Of a DNA stretch of 64,000 bases, positions 1 to 9,652 are shown piece by piece. Below the pieces are notes generated by a model, which ran no database searches, was not told where the DNA came from, and saw only the letters and a list, made by a program, of their open reading frames with translations. This DNA is from Occultella gossypii (GTDB lineage Bacteria > Actinomycetota > Actinomycetes > Actinomycetales > Beutenbergiaceae), in assembly GCF_019947135.1 (NCBI RefSeq), contig NZ_JAGSHT010000007.1, forward strand, positions 124,001 through 188,000, read 5' to 3'. Position numbers and translations under genes: made by a program. Numbering within the stretch: the first letter of the stretch is position 1; the number at the start of each line of letters is the position of its first letter.

Positions 1-15
1 TGACCGCCGTCGGGC

Positions 16-30
16 ACCGACACCGTCGGT
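16..30 (-). terminator. Short hairpin after the sigma factor gene
   Basis: Perfect 6-bp inverted repeat (accgac / gtcggt) with a 3-nt loop, 10 nt beyond the stop of the minus-strand sigma gene. There is no T tract, so a terminator role is only suggested by position. Confidence 0.3.
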
Positions 31-40
31 AGGAGCACCG

Positions 41-1024
41 TCAGGCGGTCGGGGCGTCCACCACCGGCGGGAGTCCGAAGGTCTCGAACAGCGAGGTGTC
101 GAAGAACGCGGCGACGTGCCGCACGCCCCCGCCGGAGCACTCGACCACGTGAAGGTGGAACGGGTGATGGCGGCCGTCCTCGCCGCGCATGTAGAGCCCG
201 TAGGCCGGCTGCCCGTTCGCCCGGGTGGGCACCAGCAGCATGTCCCCCGGCCCGGAGGCCGGGCACTGGGTGGCGATCAGCTCACCGATGGTCTCCGGAC
301 CGGTGTACCAGCCCTCGAACGGCGGCATCTCCCAGACCGCGTCCGCGGTGAAGAGCTCCACCAGGCCCGCGATGTCGTAACGCTCGAACCCGTCGACATA
401 GCGGGCCAGCAGCTCCCGCTCGGCGGCGGAGTGCGGCTCGAGCGCGTCCTCTCGCGTCGGCGCGGCCTGCGCCACCTTCTCCCGGGCCCGCTGCAGCAGA
501 CTGTTCACGGCGGCGACGCTCTGACCGGTCGCCTCTGCGACCTCGGCGGCACGCCACGCCAGGACGTCCCGCAGGATCAGCACGGCACGCTGCCGCGGCG
601 GCAGGAGCTGCAGCGCGGCCACGAAGGCCAGTCGCACCGATTCCCGGGACTCGGCCACGTCCCCCGGGTCGTCGTGACCGAGCGCACCGTCCGGGGCCGG
701 CTCGAGCCAGAGGATGTCCTGCTCCACCAATGGCGCGTCGGCGGCGGTGCTCGGAGCACCGAGCCCGGTCGGCAGCGGCCGGCGCTGCCGCGACTCCAGC
801 GCGGACAGGCAGGTGTTCGTCGCGATCTTGTGGATCCAGGTCCGTACCGAGGAGGCGCCGGCGAACCGGGCGTAGCCGCGCCACGCGCGCAGCATGGTCT
901 CCTGGGCGAGGTCCTCGGCATCGTGGACCGAGCCCATCATCCGGTAGCAGTGGGCGAAGATCTCGCGCTCGTAAGGAGCGATGATCTCGGCGAACTCGGC
1001 ATCGACAGATCGCGTCGTTGACAT
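41..1024 (-). CDS. ECF sigma factor with SnoaL-like C-terminal domain
   Basis: A 327-residue RNA polymerase sigma factor of the extracytoplasmic type. Residues about 10-75 carry sigma region 2 (FAHCYRMMGSVHDAEDLAQE, then a TMLRAWRGY stretch). Region 4 follows at about 125-190, with LPPRQRAVLILRDVL and a helix-turn-helix. The last 120 residues (from about 200) look like a SnoaL/NTF2-type fold, as in the SigX5/SigG-like actinobacterial family, where the tail replaces a separate anti-sigma factor. I chose the ATG at 1024; an in-frame start 72 nt upstream would add a sequence foreign to the family. No anti-sigma gene lies beside it inside the window. The inducing signal is unknown. Confidence 0.85.
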   Translation of the reverse strand: MSTTRSVDAEFAEIIAPYEREIFAHCYRMMGSVHDAEDLAQETMLRAWRGYARFAGASSVRTWIHKIATNTCLSALESRQRRPLPTGLGAPSTAADAPLVEQDILWLEPAPDGALGHDDPGDVAESRESVRLAFVAALQLLPPRQRAVLILRDVLAWRAAEVAEATGQSVAAVNSLLQRAREKVAQAAPTREDALEPHSAAERELLARYVDGFERYDIAGLVELFTADAVWEMPPFEGWYTGPETIGELIATQCPASGPGDMLLVPTRANGQPAYGLYMRGEDGRHHPFHLHVVECSGGGVRHVAAFFDTSLFETFGLPPVVDAPTA

Positions 1025-1137
1025 GATCGGAATGCTAACCCCGACCCCCGACACCCGAACAGGGCAATCCCGGTCCGGTCCGACCGCCGGGGTCATCGGG
1101 CCGATTCGAAGGGTCCCGGGGACGCCGGGCTGGGGGT

Positions 1138-1155
1138 CCGGGACGCCGGTCCCGG
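1138..1155 (-). terminator. GC-rich hairpin downstream of dapB
   Basis: Perfect 7-bp stem (ccgggac / gtcccgg) with a 4-nt loop, about 30 nt past the dapB stop. It sits among three copies of the 10-mer gggacgccgg at 1119, 1140 and 1163. There is no U tract. It may terminate the pnp-M16-dapB transcript. Confidence 0.35.
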
Positions 1156-1183
1156 GGGTTCCGGGACGCCGGGGTCGGCCGGA

Positions 1184-1954
1184 TCAGCCGAGATCCAGGT
1201 ACCCGTCCAGCCCGACGGTGAGCCCCGGGTGCTCGGGCACGGCGCGCGCCGCCAGTAGCACGCCCGGCATGAACGAGGACCGTTCGAAGCTGTCCGTGCG
1301 GATCGTCAGCTGCTCCCCCGGGTTGCCGAACAGCACCTCCTCGTGCGCGACCAGGCCGCGCAGCCGGACGGCGTGCACGTGCACGCCGTCGACGACGGCG
1401 CCGCGGGCGCCGTCGAGGGAGGTCTCCGTGGCGTCCGGGCCGGCGGCCAGGCCCGCCTCGGCGCGGGCGGCGGCGATCGCGCGGGCCGTGTGCACGGCCG
1501 TACCGGACGGTGCGTCCACCTTGTTCGGGTGGTGCAGCTCGATGACCTCGGCCGACTCGAAGTAGCGGGCCGCCTGGGCGGCGAAGCGCATCGCGAGCAC
1601 CGCGGAGAGTGCGAAGTTCGGGGCGATCAGGACGCCGAGGCCGCGACCGTCCTCGGCGAGGTGGCTACGCACCCGGCCCAGGGACTCCTCGGTCCAGCCG
1701 GTGGTCCCGACCACTGCGTGCAGGCCTGCGTCAATGAGGGCGTGCACGTTCGCCTCGGTGGCGGACGGCACGGTGAAGTCCACGGCCACCGAGGCCCCGC
1801 TGCCGGCCAGGGTCGCCACGTCGTCACCGACGTCGAGCCGAGGCCCGAGAACGAGATCGGCCGCGTTCTCGACGGCCTCGCAGACGGTCGATCCCATCCG
1901 CCCGGCGGCTCCGAGGACGGCGATTGTCAGGGGCGCAGCGGCAGTGTTCGGCAT
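1184..1954 (-). CDS. dapB: 4-hydroxy-tetrahydrodipicolinate reductase
   Basis: DapB reduces the cyclic product of DapA with NAD(P)H in the lysine and meso-diaminopimelate pathway, in the cytosol. The 256-residue product opens with a Rossmann motif (AVLGAAGRMG). It contains the family's active-site stretch ELHHPNKVDAPSGTA, and VVGTTGW in the linker. Length is normal. The ATG at 1954 begins MPNTAAAPLT; another ATG at 1963 adds only three residues and cannot be excluded. It follows the M16 peptidase gene by 38 nt on the same strand and probably ends the pnp-M16-dapB transcript. A pnp-M16-dapB order is usual in actinobacteria. Confidence 0.95.
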   Translation of the reverse strand: MPNTAAAPLTIAVLGAAGRMGSTVCEAVENAADLVLGPRLDVGDDVATLAGSGASVAVDFTVPSATEANVHALIDAGLHAVVGTTGWTEESLGRVRSHLAEDGRGLGVLIAPNFALSAVLAMRFAAQAARYFESAEVIELHHPNKVDAPSGTAVHTARAIAAARAEAGLAAGPDATETSLDGARGAVVDGVHVHAVRLRGLVAHEEVLFGNPGEQLTIRTDSFERSSFMPGVLLAARAVPEHPGLTVGLDGYLDLG

Positions 1955-1992
1955 GATCGCCATGCTAGCCGCGCGCCCGCCGACTCCTCGCC

Positions 1993-3375
1993 TCAGGCAG
2001 CGGTCGGCAGAGCCCCGAACGCGGTGGCCGCGACGTCCTCCTCGAACGGGCCGACGACCACCAGGTGGCGCGCCGCCGCGTACAGTTCCGCGGCCAGCTC
2101 GCGGATCTGCTCGGCGGTCACGGACCGGATCCGCGCGAGCGTCTCGTCGAGGCCGACGAACTCGCCCATGGTGATCTCGGCACGACCGAGGCGCGACATC
2201 CGGGAGCCGGAGTCCTCGAGGCCGAGGACGAGTCCACCGGACATCTGGCCGATGCCCCGCGCGAGCTCGTCGTCGTCCATCACCGTCGTGGCCAGGCGGG
2301 CCCACTCGGCGTCGAGGAGCTCGACGACCTGGGCCACCTTGCCCGGCGCGCAGCCGGCATAGAGGCCGAAGGCGCCGGTCTCGGCGTACCCCGAGGCGAA
2401 CGAGTAGACCGAGTAGGCGAGGCCGCGCTTCTCGCGGATCTCCTGGAACAGGCGCGAACTCATCGAACCGCCCAGGACCGCGTTCAGCACGGAGAGCACG
2501 AAGCGCCGATCGTCGCCGGCCACCGGGCCGAGCCCGCCGAGGATGACGTTGGCCTGCTCCGTGCTGCGGCGTACGGTCGCTGCGGAGCCCTGCACCGGGA
2601 GCAGGTCCAGACCGTTGGAGGTCGGGCTGCGGCGCGGCGCGGGAGCGGCCACCGGGTCCAGTGACCAACCACCGGCGGCGACGGCGCGCGTGACGGCCTC
2701 GCAGAGCGTGTCGTGGTCGACCCCGCCGGCGGCGGTGACCACGAGTTCGGACGGCGTGTAGGTGCGCCGGTAGTGCTCGTGGACGGCGTCCCGGGGCACC
2801 GCACGGATGCTCTCCGGGGTGCCTCCGATCGGCCGGCCGAGGGGGTGGTCCCCGAACACGAGGGCCGAGAAGCGCTCGTGTGCGACGTCCACCGGGTCGT
2901 CCTCGTTCATCGCGAGCTCCTCGAGGATGACCTCGCGCTCGCTGTCGAAGTCCTCGGGGTCGAGCGTCGCGGAAGTGACCATGTCGAGGATCACGTCGGT
3001 CGCCATCGGCAGATCCGCATCGAGCACCCGCGCGTAGTAGCAGGTGTGCTCCTTGCCGGTCGCGGCGTTCGCCTCTCCCCCGACGGCGTCGAACGCCGAG
3101 GCGATCTCCATCGCGTCCCGGGAGGGCGTGCCCTTGAACAGCAGGTGTTCGAGGAAGTGCGTGGAGCCGTGGTGGCCGTCGGTCTCGTCACGAGACCCGA
3201 CGGCCACCCAGGCACCGATCGCGGCCGAGCGCTGACCGGGCATGGCCTCGGTCAGCACCCGGATGCCACCGGGGAGCACGGAGCGGCGCACGACGGCGCC
3301 GGCTCCGGTCTCCACGGTGATCTCCGTACCCGGCGAGCGGGCCGGGCCGAGGATCAGTTCGGACACGTCACGCAT
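1993..3375 (-). CDS. M16 family zinc metallopeptidase (pitrilysin/processing-peptidase type)
   Basis: A 460-residue protein of the M16 family, related to mitochondrial processing peptidase and PqqL/YmxG. The inverted zinc motif HFLEH is at residues 73-77, and the downstream glutamate lies in the [15 protein letters not shown] region. The second half ([23 protein letters not shown]) is the inactive substrate-clamp half. The ATG at 3375 overlaps the pnp stop by 8 nt (ATGCGTGA), so translation is probably coupled to pnp. Longer upstream starts fall inside pnp and give low-complexity shadow sequence. The natural substrate is not known. Confidence 0.92.
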   Translation of the reverse strand: MRDVSELILGPARSPGTEITVETGAGAVVRRSVLPGGIRVLTEAMPGQRSAAIGAWVAVGSRDETDGHHGSTHFLEHLLFKGTPSRDAMEIASAFDAVGGEANAATGKEHTCYYARVLDADLPMATDVILDMVTSATLDPEDFDSEREVILEELAMNEDDPVDVAHERFSALVFGDHPLGRPIGGTPESIRAVPRDAVHEHYRRTYTPSELVVTAAGGVDHDTLCEAVTRAVAAGGWSLDPVAAPAPRRSPTSNGLDLLPVQGSAATVRRSTEQANVILGGLGPVAGDDRRFVLSVLNAVLGGSMSSRLFQEIREKRGLAYSVYSFASGYAETGAFGLYAGCAPGKVAQVVELLDAEWARLATTVMDDDELARGIGQMSGGLVLGLEDSGSRMSRLGRAEITMGEFVGLDETLARIRSVTAEQIRELAAELYAAARHLVVVGPFEEDVAATAFGALPTAA

Positions 3376-5605
3376 CCGCGGGCGCGGACTCCGACTTCTC
3401 GGCGTCGTCCTCGGCGATGACGGCGTGCAGCGAGAGCTTGCCGCGCGGGTCGACCTCGGCCAGTTCGACCTCGACCTTCTGGCCCACGGACAGCACGTCC
3501 TCGACGTTCTCCACCCGCTTGCCACCGACGAGGCGGCGCACCTGGGAGATGTGCAGCAGCCCGTCCTTGCCCGGGGACAGCGACACGAACGCGCCGAAGG
3601 AGGTCGTCTTGACGACCGTGCCCACGAACCGTTCGCCCACCTCGGGCATCTGCGGGTTGGCGATCGCGTTGATCGCCTGACGCGCGGCCTCGGCCGAAGG
3701 GCCGTCCGTCGCGCCGATGAACACGGTGCCGTCGTCCTCGATGGAGATGTCGGCGCCCGTGTCCTCCTGGATCTGGTTGATCATCTTGCCCTTCGGCCCG
3801 ATGACCTCGCCGATCTTCGATACCGGGACCTGGACGGTGATCACGCGCGGCGCCGTCGGGGCCATCTCGTCCGGGGTGTCGATGGCCTCGGCCATGACGT
3901 CCAGGATGTGCAGCCGGGCCTCGCGGGCCTGGGTGAGCGCACCACCGAGCACGGAGGCGGGAATGCCGTCGAGCTTGGTGTCGAGCTGGATCGCGGTGAC
4001 GAACTCGCGGGTACCGGCGACCTTGAAGTCCATGTCGCCGAACGCGTCCTCGGCACCCAGGATGTCGGTGAGCGCCGCGTAGCGGGTCTCCCCGTCAACG
4101 GTGTCCGAGACCAGCCCCATCGCGATGCCGGCGACGGGCGCGCGCAGCGGCACCCCGGCGTTCAGCAGGGACAGGGTCGAGGCGCACACGGAACCCATGG
4201 ACGTCGAGCCGTTGGAGCCGAGGGCCTCGGACACCTGACGGATCGCGTACGGGAACTCCTCGCGGCTCGGCAGCACCGGCATGATCGCGCGCTCGGCGAG
4301 GGCGCCGTGCCCGATCTCACGCCGCTTCGGGCTACCCACGCGGCCGGTCTCACCGGTCGAGTAGGGCGGGAAGTTGTAGTTGTGCATGTAGCGCTTGCGC
4401 GTCTGCGGGGACAGCGTGTCGAGCTGCTGCTCCATCTTCAGCATGTTCAGCGTGGTGACGCCCAGGATCTGGGTCTCGCCGCGCTCGAACAGCGCCGAAC
4501 CGTGCACGCGGGGCAGGACCTCGACCTCGGCGGAGAGGGTGCGGATGTCCCGCAGCCCACGCCCGTCGATACGGAAGCCGTCGGTGAGGATGCGCTGACG
4601 GATCAGCTTCTTGGTGACCGCGCGGTAGGCGGCGGAGAGTTCCTTCTCGCGACCGTCGAATCCGGCCTGCAGGGCGCCGACCATGGCGTCCTTGATCTCG
4701 TCGATCCGGCTATCGCGCTCCTGCTTGCCTGCGATGGCGAGGGCGTCGGACAGCGCCTGGCCGACCTCGGCCTCCACGGCGGCGTAGACGTCCGGCTGGT
4801 AGTCGGGGAACAGGGGGAACTCCTGTACCTCCTTCGCGGCGCGGGTGGCGAGGTCCTGCTGGGCCTCGACGAGCACCTTGATGAAGGGCTTCGCGGCCTC
4901 CAGGCCCTGCGCGACGACCTCTTCGGTCGGGGCGCCGACGCCCTGCTCCTTGATGAGCGTCCAGGCGTTGTCCGTGGCCTCGGCCTCGATCATCGCGATC
5001 GCGACGTCGGTGGTGCCGTCGGCGACGGTCACCGCGCGGCCGGCGACGACCATGGAGAACACGGCGCGCTCGGTCTCGCTGTAGCGCGGGAAGGCGACCC
5101 ACTGACCGTCGATCAGGGCGATCCGGACCGCCCCGACCGGGCCGGAGAACGGCAGGCCGGAGAGCTGGGTGGACATCGACGCCGCGTTGATGGCGAGGAT
5201 GTCGTAGGAGTCGTCGGGGTGGATCGCGAGGATCGTCTCGACGACCTGGACCTCGTTGCGCAGGCCCTTGACGAAGAGCGGACGCAGCGGCCGGTCGATC
5301 AGGCGGCAGGCCAGGATCGCCTCGGTCGAGGGACGTCCCTCACGGCGGAAGAACGAGCCGGGGATCTTCCCGGCGGCGTACTGGCGCTCCTCGACGTCCA
5401 CCGTCAGCGGGAAGAAGTCGAACTGGTCCTTGGGGTACTTGCCGGCCGTCGTGGTCGACAGCAGCATCGTGTCCTCGTCGAGGTACGCGACGGCGGCGCC
5501 GCCCGACTGCTTGGCGAGACGACCCGTCTCGAAGCGGACCGTGCGCGTGCCGAAACTGCCGTTGTCGATGACGGCTTCGGCGAACTGAATCTCGGGACCC
5601 TCCAT
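3368..5605 (-). CDS. pnp: Polyribonucleotide nucleotidyltransferase (PNPase)
   Basis: PNPase degrades RNA 3' to 5' with phosphate, releasing nucleoside diphosphates. In actinobacteria it can also extend RNA tails. The 745 residues show two RNase PH-like cores separated by the alpha-helical domain, with the phosphorolytic residues in the second core ([20 protein letters not shown]). A KH domain ([20 protein letters not shown]) follows, then a C-terminal S1 domain ([19 protein letters not shown]). Length is standard for the phylum. It lies 206 nt downstream of rpsO, the usual rpsO-pnp pairing, with a strong hairpin between them. Confidence 0.97.
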   Translation of the reverse strand: MEGPEIQFAEAVIDNGSFGTRTVRFETGRLAKQSGGAAVAYLDEDTMLLSTTTAGKYPKDQFDFFPLTVDVEERQYAAGKIPGSFFRREGRPSTEAILACRLIDRPLRPLFVKGLRNEVQVVETILAIHPDDSYDILAINAASMSTQLSGLPFSGPVGAVRIALIDGQWVAFPRYSETERAVFSMVVAGRAVTVADGTTDVAIAMIEAEATDNAWTLIKEQGVGAPTEEVVAQGLEAAKPFIKVLVEAQQDLATRAAKEVQEFPLFPDYQPDVYAAVEAEVGQALSDALAIAGKQERDSRIDEIKDAMVGALQAGFDGREKELSAAYRAVTKKLIRQRILTDGFRIDGRGLRDIRTLSAEVEVLPRVHGSALFERGETQILGVTTLNMLKMEQQLDTLSPQTRKRYMHNYNFPPYSTGETGRVGSPKRREIGHGALAERAIMPVLPSREEFPYAIRQVSEALGSNGSTSMGSVCASTLSLLNAGVPLRAPVAGIAMGLVSDTVDGETRYAALTDILGAEDAFGDMDFKVAGTREFVTAIQLDTKLDGIPASVLGGALTQAREARLHILDVMAEAIDTPDEMAPTAPRVITVQVPVSKIGEVIGPKGKMINQIQEDTGADISIEDDGTVFIGATDGPSAEAARQAINAIANPQMPEVGERFVGTVVKTTSFGAFVSLSPGKDGLLHISQVRRLVGGKRVENVEDVLSVGQKVEVELAEVDPRGKLSLHAVIAEDDAEKSESAPADA

Positions 5606-5765
5606 GGGGTGCCCTCCTTCGTGTTCGTCCGGGGCTCGGCGGTCATCGATCGAGGCCCACGGACGCCAGTCCGGAAGCCACTACCGAGGACCAACGAAAG
5701 CCCCGAGTGGTTGGTTTGTCTGTAGTTGTGGGTGATACGGCGCCCGCGCACCGGCGGGCACATGA

Positions 5766-5804
5766 ACCGGCCGGCCCGGAACCCTGGGCTCCGGACCGGC
5801 CGGT
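5766..5804 (-). terminator. Strong hairpin between rpsO and pnp
   Basis: A 15-bp stem with a single mismatch and a 9-nt loop begins 8 nt after the rpsO stop. There is no T run. It could end part of the rpsO transcripts, or act as an RNA-processing site before pnp, as the rpsO-pnp leader does in other bacteria. Confidence 0.6.
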
Positions 5805-5811
5805 CACGTCA

Positions 5812-6081
5812 CTATCGGCGCAGGCCGAGACGTTCGATGAGCGAGCGGTAACGCTCGATGTCGACGTCGCGCAGGTAGCCGAGGAGGCGACGGCGCTGGC
5901 CGACCAGGAGCAGCAGGCCACGACGCGAGTGGTGGTCGTGCTTGTGCTCCTTGAAGTGCTCGGTCAGGTCCTTGATCCGCCGCGAGAGCAGCGCGATCTG
6001 GACCTCGGGGGAGCCGGTGTCACCCTCGTGGGTGGCGTATTCGGCAATGATCTGCTTCTTGACTGCGACATCGAGGGCCAC
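5812..6081 (-). CDS. rpsO: 30S ribosomal protein S15
   Basis: S15 binds 16S rRNA at the central-domain three-way junction early in 30S assembly. The product from the GTG at 6081 is 89 residues, exactly the family length, and begins [10 protein letters not shown]. An AGGAGA ribosome-binding site lies 4 nt upstream, which decides this start over an ATG 54 nt further up. The family blocks [19 protein letters not shown] and [19 protein letters not shown] are intact. It sits between ribF and pnp on the same strand. Confidence 0.97.
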   Translation of the reverse strand: MALDVAVKKQIIAEYATHEGDTGSPEVQIALLSRRIKDLTEHFKEHKHDHHSRRGLLLLVGQRRRLLGYLRDVDIERYRSLIERLGLRR

Positions 6082-6217
6082 GGTTCTCCTTGTGTACTCG
6101 TTGCGCGGAGCTCCGGGGCATGTTCTCCCGGGCATGACGAATCCGCGGCCGATCTGACGGCAACGCTCAGGTTATCACCCGCCGGACCGGGCCGCGGAAT
6201 CGGGTGGGAGTCCGACC

Positions 6218-7207
6218 TCAGTGCGTGGCGGATCCGGAGGTCGGCAGCTGGGCGGGGTGCGGCACTCCGAGAACGTCGGCGGCGGAGATGACGTCCTGGC
6301 GCATCTGCTCGATCAGGGCCGCCATGCCCTCGTAGCGAAGCGTCGGACGCAGGCGGCGCACGAACTCGACCACCACCACCTCGTCGTACAGGTCGAGGTC
6401 GGTGCGGCCGAGCACGTGGGCCTCGACTCGGCGCTGGACACCGTCGAAGGTCGGGTTCGTACCGATCGAGATGGCCGCAGGCAACGAGATCTCCTCCGGC
6501 GTCCCCGGGTACCGCACGAGCCAGCCCGCGTACACGCCGTCGGCGGGGATGGTGCCGGTCGCCTCGGTGTCGAGATTCGCCGTCGGGAACCCCATCTCGC
6601 GCCCGCGGGCCTCGCCGTGGACGACGACCCCGCGCATCCGGTGCGGCCGCCCGAGGACGCGGGTGACGCCCGCACAGTCACCCTCGGCGAGCAGTTCCCG
6701 CACCCACGTGGAGGACCAGCGCCGCTCCCCCGGCTCGGCGACGTCGTGGACGACCTCGACCTCGAACCCCAGGCGACGGCCCAGCTCGGTCATCGTGGTG
6801 CGGTCCCCCACGTTGCCCCAGCCGAACCGGATGTCCTCGCCGATCACGACGCGGCGCGCGTGCAGCGCCTCCACGAAGTAGCGGCGCACGAACTCCTCCG
6901 GCGCCTGCCGGGCGAACTCCTCGGTGTAGTTGATGACGAGGACGGCGTCGAGCCCGGTCTGCGCCATCAGCGCCAACCGGTCGTCGAGACCCGTGAGCAG
7001 CGTCGGCGCGCTCCCGGGCCGGTGCACCGTGGCCGGGTGGGGGTCGAACGTGACGGCCACGGCCGGAACCCCCTCGGCGCGCGCCGCGGCCACGACCTCG
7101 GCGAGCACCGCACGATGCCCGAGGTGGACGCCGTCGAAGTTGCCGATGGTGAGCACACTCGCGGCCAGATCCGCAGGAATCTCCGTGATGCCGTTCCAGC
7201 GCCGCAC
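6218..7207 (-). CDS. ribF: Bifunctional riboflavin kinase / FAD synthetase
   Basis: RibF phosphorylates riboflavin to FMN and adenylylates FMN to FAD. The N-terminal nucleotidyltransferase domain has VLTIGNFDGVHLGH at residues 17-30. The C-terminal flavokinase domain has GFPTANL and later VVVEFVRRLRP. The GTG at 7207 gives 329 residues and the usual actinobacterial beginning (VRRWNG). A GGGAGG sequence lies about 11 nt upstream. Earlier in-frame starts would add unrelated sequence. In most relatives ribF follows truB directly; here about 4.1 kb of accessory genes lies between them. Confidence 0.95.
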   Translation of the reverse strand: MRRWNGITEIPADLAASVLTIGNFDGVHLGHRAVLAEVVAAARAEGVPAVAVTFDPHPATVHRPGSAPTLLTGLDDRLALMAQTGLDAVLVINYTEEFARQAPEEFVRRYFVEALHARRVVIGEDIRFGWGNVGDRTTMTELGRRLGFEVEVVHDVAEPGERRWSSTWVRELLAEGDCAGVTRVLGRPHRMRGVVVHGEARGREMGFPTANLDTEATGTIPADGVYAGWLVRYPGTPEEISLPAAISIGTNPTFDGVQRRVEAHVLGRTDLDLYDEVVVVEFVRRLRPTLRYEGMAALIEQMRQDVISAADVLGVPHPAQLPTSGSATH

Positions 7208-7289
7208 GTTCTTGTTCGCCTCCCATGTCGTCCCGGGTCGGGACACCGAGGCCAAGCGTGCCACCTCCGGGTGGGTGCGCGCGAAGTCG

Positions 7290-8015
7290 TTACGAGTCCG
7301 CGTCGGTGTCGGCGGCGTCGGAGTCCTCGGCGAGGACCCGGTAGAGGTCCTTGCGGGCTCGGTCCAGGATCGCCACGGCGGCCTGCTGTTGCGCGGTGTC
7401 GCCGACCCGCACCACCTGCTTCGCGGCATCCATGAAGGCCATCATGCTGCGCCGCACGGCCAGGGCGGCATCGGGGCCACCGACCTCCCAGGGCGTCCCA
7501 AGCGACGCACGGTTCTCCTCCACGTACGCCCGGCCCGCCTCGGTGAGTGCGGCGGTGCGCCTGCCGTCGATGTCCTCGATGGTGAGCAATCCCTCATCCT
7601 CGAGTGCCTGCAGCGTCGGATAGACGGAGCCGGGGCTCGGCGTCCACGCTCCGGAGCTGCGCTCGCCGATCTCCTGGATCAGCTGGTAGCCGTGCCGCGG
7701 CTCCTCCGCCAGGAGGAGCAGGATCGCTGCGCGCACGTCGCCACGCGGACGCGGCCCGCGGCGGCCTCGGCCATGGCCACGGTGGCCGCGGTGCGGTCCG
7801 CCCCCGAAGTCCGGTGCGCCGGTCCCGTCGGGGATCGGCCCGCGGCCCCCACGTCGCCGCCGCGGACCGAAGCCCCGCCCGGCGAGGTCGTCGGGCATCT
7901 GCCCGGGTTCGAACGCGTCGCCGTAGCCGTCCCGACGGGCGCGGGACTCACCGGGAACACCCCGGCCTCGGCGCCCGCGAGCGCCGCTGATGTGTGAGTC
8001 ATCGTGGTGTGTCAT
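7290..8015 (-). CDS. PadR family transcriptional regulator with Gly/Arg/His-rich N-terminus
   Basis: A 241-residue PadR-type repressor. The winged helix is at about residues 92-165 (AAILLLLAEEPRHGYQLI, then SPGSVYPTLQALEDEGLL), followed by a helical C-terminus for dimerisation. The first 90 residues are unusual: low-complexity sequence rich in Gly, Arg, Pro and His, including a GGGPHRGHRGHGRG run that might bind nucleic acid or metal. An exact 12-bp palindrome lies 32-43 nt upstream of the start and suggests autoregulation. No efflux gene is adjacent, so its target beyond itself is unclear. A shorter form starting near residue 90 is conceivable, but no better start is visible. Confidence 0.85.
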   Translation of the reverse strand: MTHHDDSHISGARGRRGRGVPGESRARRDGYGDAFEPGQMPDDLAGRGFGPRRRRGGRGPIPDGTGAPDFGGGPHRGHRGHGRGRRGPRPRGDVRAAILLLLAEEPRHGYQLIQEIGERSSGAWTPSPGSVYPTLQALEDEGLLTIEDIDGRRTAALTEAGRAYVEENRASLGTPWEVGGPDAALAVRRSMMAFMDAAKQVVRVGDTAQQQAAVAILDRARKDLYRVLAEDSDAADTDADS

Positions 8016-8046
8016 GTCGTTATCCTTCCGTCGACACGCTCACGAT

Positions 8047-8058
8047 ATATCGCGATAT
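8047..8058. promoter_or_regulatory. Palindromic operator-like site upstream of padR
   Basis: Perfect 12-bp palindrome atatcgcgatat, conspicuously AT-rich in this GC-rich region and close to sites reported for actinobacterial PadR regulators. It lies in the 86-nt gap between padR (starting at 8015) and the next gene. Confidence 0.6.
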
Positions 8059-8101
8059 GCCGCACGGTCAAGAACCGGTTCGACCCCTCGACCGCGCGGG
8101 C

Positions 8102-8689
8102 TCAGCGGACGTCGCTGAGCGGGAGGCCGAGCGAGCGCACCACGTCGACCACGACGTCGCGCTCCAGGAAGTCGACGGGCACGTCGATGACGTCATCGGT
8201 GCGCCCCGCCCCGAGGCGCACCACATGGACCTTCGCGGGCCTGCCCGAGCGCTGCACCACCGCGCCGACGAGGTCGGCGACCGCCTCTGCGACCGCCACC
8301 GACGCGACGATCGGCGCGAACTCGTGGCCGTTCGGGATCGGTGAGCTGAGCACGGCGCGCCCCACCCCCATCACCACGTGCGCGGCGTCCCCGGAGGCAC
8401 CGATGACCCTGATCCAGGCACGGGAGTGGGTGAGCACGTGCGACACCCGCTTCGCGTCCCCGATCGCTCCGGACGGACCGAGCAGGCCCCGACCGACCAG
8501 CGATTCTCGGCCCTGGTCCAGGTCCGGGCTGCCGTCGCTGCCGGTCTCGGGATCGAGGCCGTAGACGGCTCTGCTGATCCGAGCCGCAGGCGTCGGAGTG
8601 TTCCCGAGCAACGCTGCGAGCTCGTGCGTGTCGAGACGCAGGACGGGCACCGAGGGCGAGGCGACGGTCGGATCCTGGAAGGCGGTCAT
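8102..8689 (-). CDS. Protein of unknown function, 195 residues
   Basis: I do not recognise this family. No signal peptide or membrane segment is visible. The sequence alternates strands and helices and ends in a hydrophobic, Val-rich half. An N-terminal block LRLDTHELAALLG resembles LRLTTAELAWLLS in the protein starting at 9653, so the two may be distant relatives. It lies between padR and an exported M15 peptidase gene (26 nt away), on the same strand. The 195-residue frame is uninterrupted with codon use like its neighbours, so it is very likely a real gene. Confidence 0.65.
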   Translation of the reverse strand: MTAFQDPTVASPSVPVLRLDTHELAALLGNTPTPAARISRAVYGLDPETGSDGSPDLDQGRESLVGRGLLGPSGAIGDAKRVSHVLTHSRAWIRVIGASGDAAHVVMGVGRAVLSSPIPNGHEFAPIVASVAVAEAVADLVGAVVQRSGRPAKVHVVRLGAGRTDDVIDVPVDFLERDVVVDVVRSLGLPLSDVR

Positions 8690-8714
8690 GCACCCACGCT
8701 AACGACGCGGGCCG

Positions 8715-9446
8715 TCAGCTGTGCCAGGTCCAGCCGCCGCCGCCGTAACCGTGGTCGACGCGGCTGTCCACGTGGGTGAACGTCGGGTAGCGCAGGATGC
8801 CGGAGAAGCCCGAGGTCTTGGCGTGGTTCATCGTCGCCGTCACGGACAGCCCGGAGATGACGATGTCCGCCGCGATGCCGTACATGTGCTGGCTGTTGCT
8901 GACCCCGCCGACCGCGCGGTTGTGGGCGACCGACCGGAATCCGGAGTTGATCCGGATCGGCCGGTCGCCCGCCTTCCTACGGACCGCCTCGAGCTTGTAC
9001 ATCGCTCGGCGCACGTTCTCCTTCACCTGGCCCGATGAGATCCTGCCGTTGCTGAAGCCGGCGCCGTCCTTGGAGTGGAACTCGCTGAAGTCGAAGTGCG
9101 TGGTGGACCCGTCCGAACTCTGCAGCGCATTCAGGGCACGCTGGCTGTTCGCGCCGACGATGCCGTCGACGCCGAGACCGTAGGCGCGCTGGAACCTCCG
9201 CACCGCGGCCTTGGTGGCCGGGCCGAAGACGCCGTCGGCGGCGACCCGGGTGCGCGTGGGTGAGTCGGCGGCCCAGCCCGCGACGCGGATCTGGAGTTCG
9301 GTGACGTCCGAGCCGCGCGAGCCCTCGCGCAGGGTGCGGCTCCAGGCGTAGGCCTGGGCCTCGGTCGGTGCGATCGCCTCGGCGGCGATCAGCAGGGCGG
9401 GCACCGCGAGCGCGGTGGTGAGCAGACGACGGCGGGTGAGCGACAT
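8715..9446 (-). CDS. Exported zinc D-Ala-D-Ala carboxypeptidase-like protein (peptidase M15A) with peptidoglycan-binding domain
   Basis: A 243-residue secreted cell-wall enzyme. The N-terminus TRRRLLTT followed by a hydrophobic run and AQA is a twin-arginine-type signal. Residues about 40-110 form a PG_binding_1 domain (VAADGVFGPATKAAVRRFQ, then GLGVDGIVG). The catalytic M15A domain follows with the zinc ligands in SQHMYGIAADI and the histidine of HVDSR near the end, as in the Streptomyces albus G carboxypeptidase. Length fits that architecture. It is divergent from the plus-strand pair starting at 9653, with a 206-nt gap holding both start regions. Confidence 0.88.
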   Translation of the reverse strand: MSLTRRRLLTTALAVPALLIAAEAIAPTEAQAYAWSRTLREGSRGSDVTELQIRVAGWAADSPTRTRVAADGVFGPATKAAVRRFQRAYGLGVDGIVGANSQRALNALQSSDGSTTHFDFSEFHSKDGAGFSNGRISSGQVKENVRRAMYKLEAVRRKAGDRPIRINSGFRSVAHNRAVGGVSNSQHMYGIAADIVISGLSVTATMNHAKTSGFSGILRYPTFTHVDSRVDHGYGGGGWTWHS

Positions 9447-9652
9447 GACGGATCCTCTCGGTGTGGCGGATGCGTTTCGTACTGCCGAACGAGCGCGACG
9501 CGGTGCACCGAGGAGGCGGTCCCCCGACGTGGCCTCGCGGCGAATCTAGCAGCGCCCGGCCGCGCCGGCGACGGCACCGTCGTGCCGGCGGCGGAACGTT
9601 CCGCCCGAGCCGGCCTGGTCCGGCTCGGCGTCGGTCCCCTAGCGTCGGCGCC

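Noticed and set aside
116-1021. Long plus-strand frame across the sigma factor gene
   Set aside because: It is a reading-frame shadow in GC-rich coding sequence; the minus-strand frame has clear sigma motifs.
3242-5725. An 827-residue plus-strand frame opposite pnp
   Set aside because: Composition is Arg/Gly/Leu-rich with no domain, and it is exactly antisense to an intact pnp.
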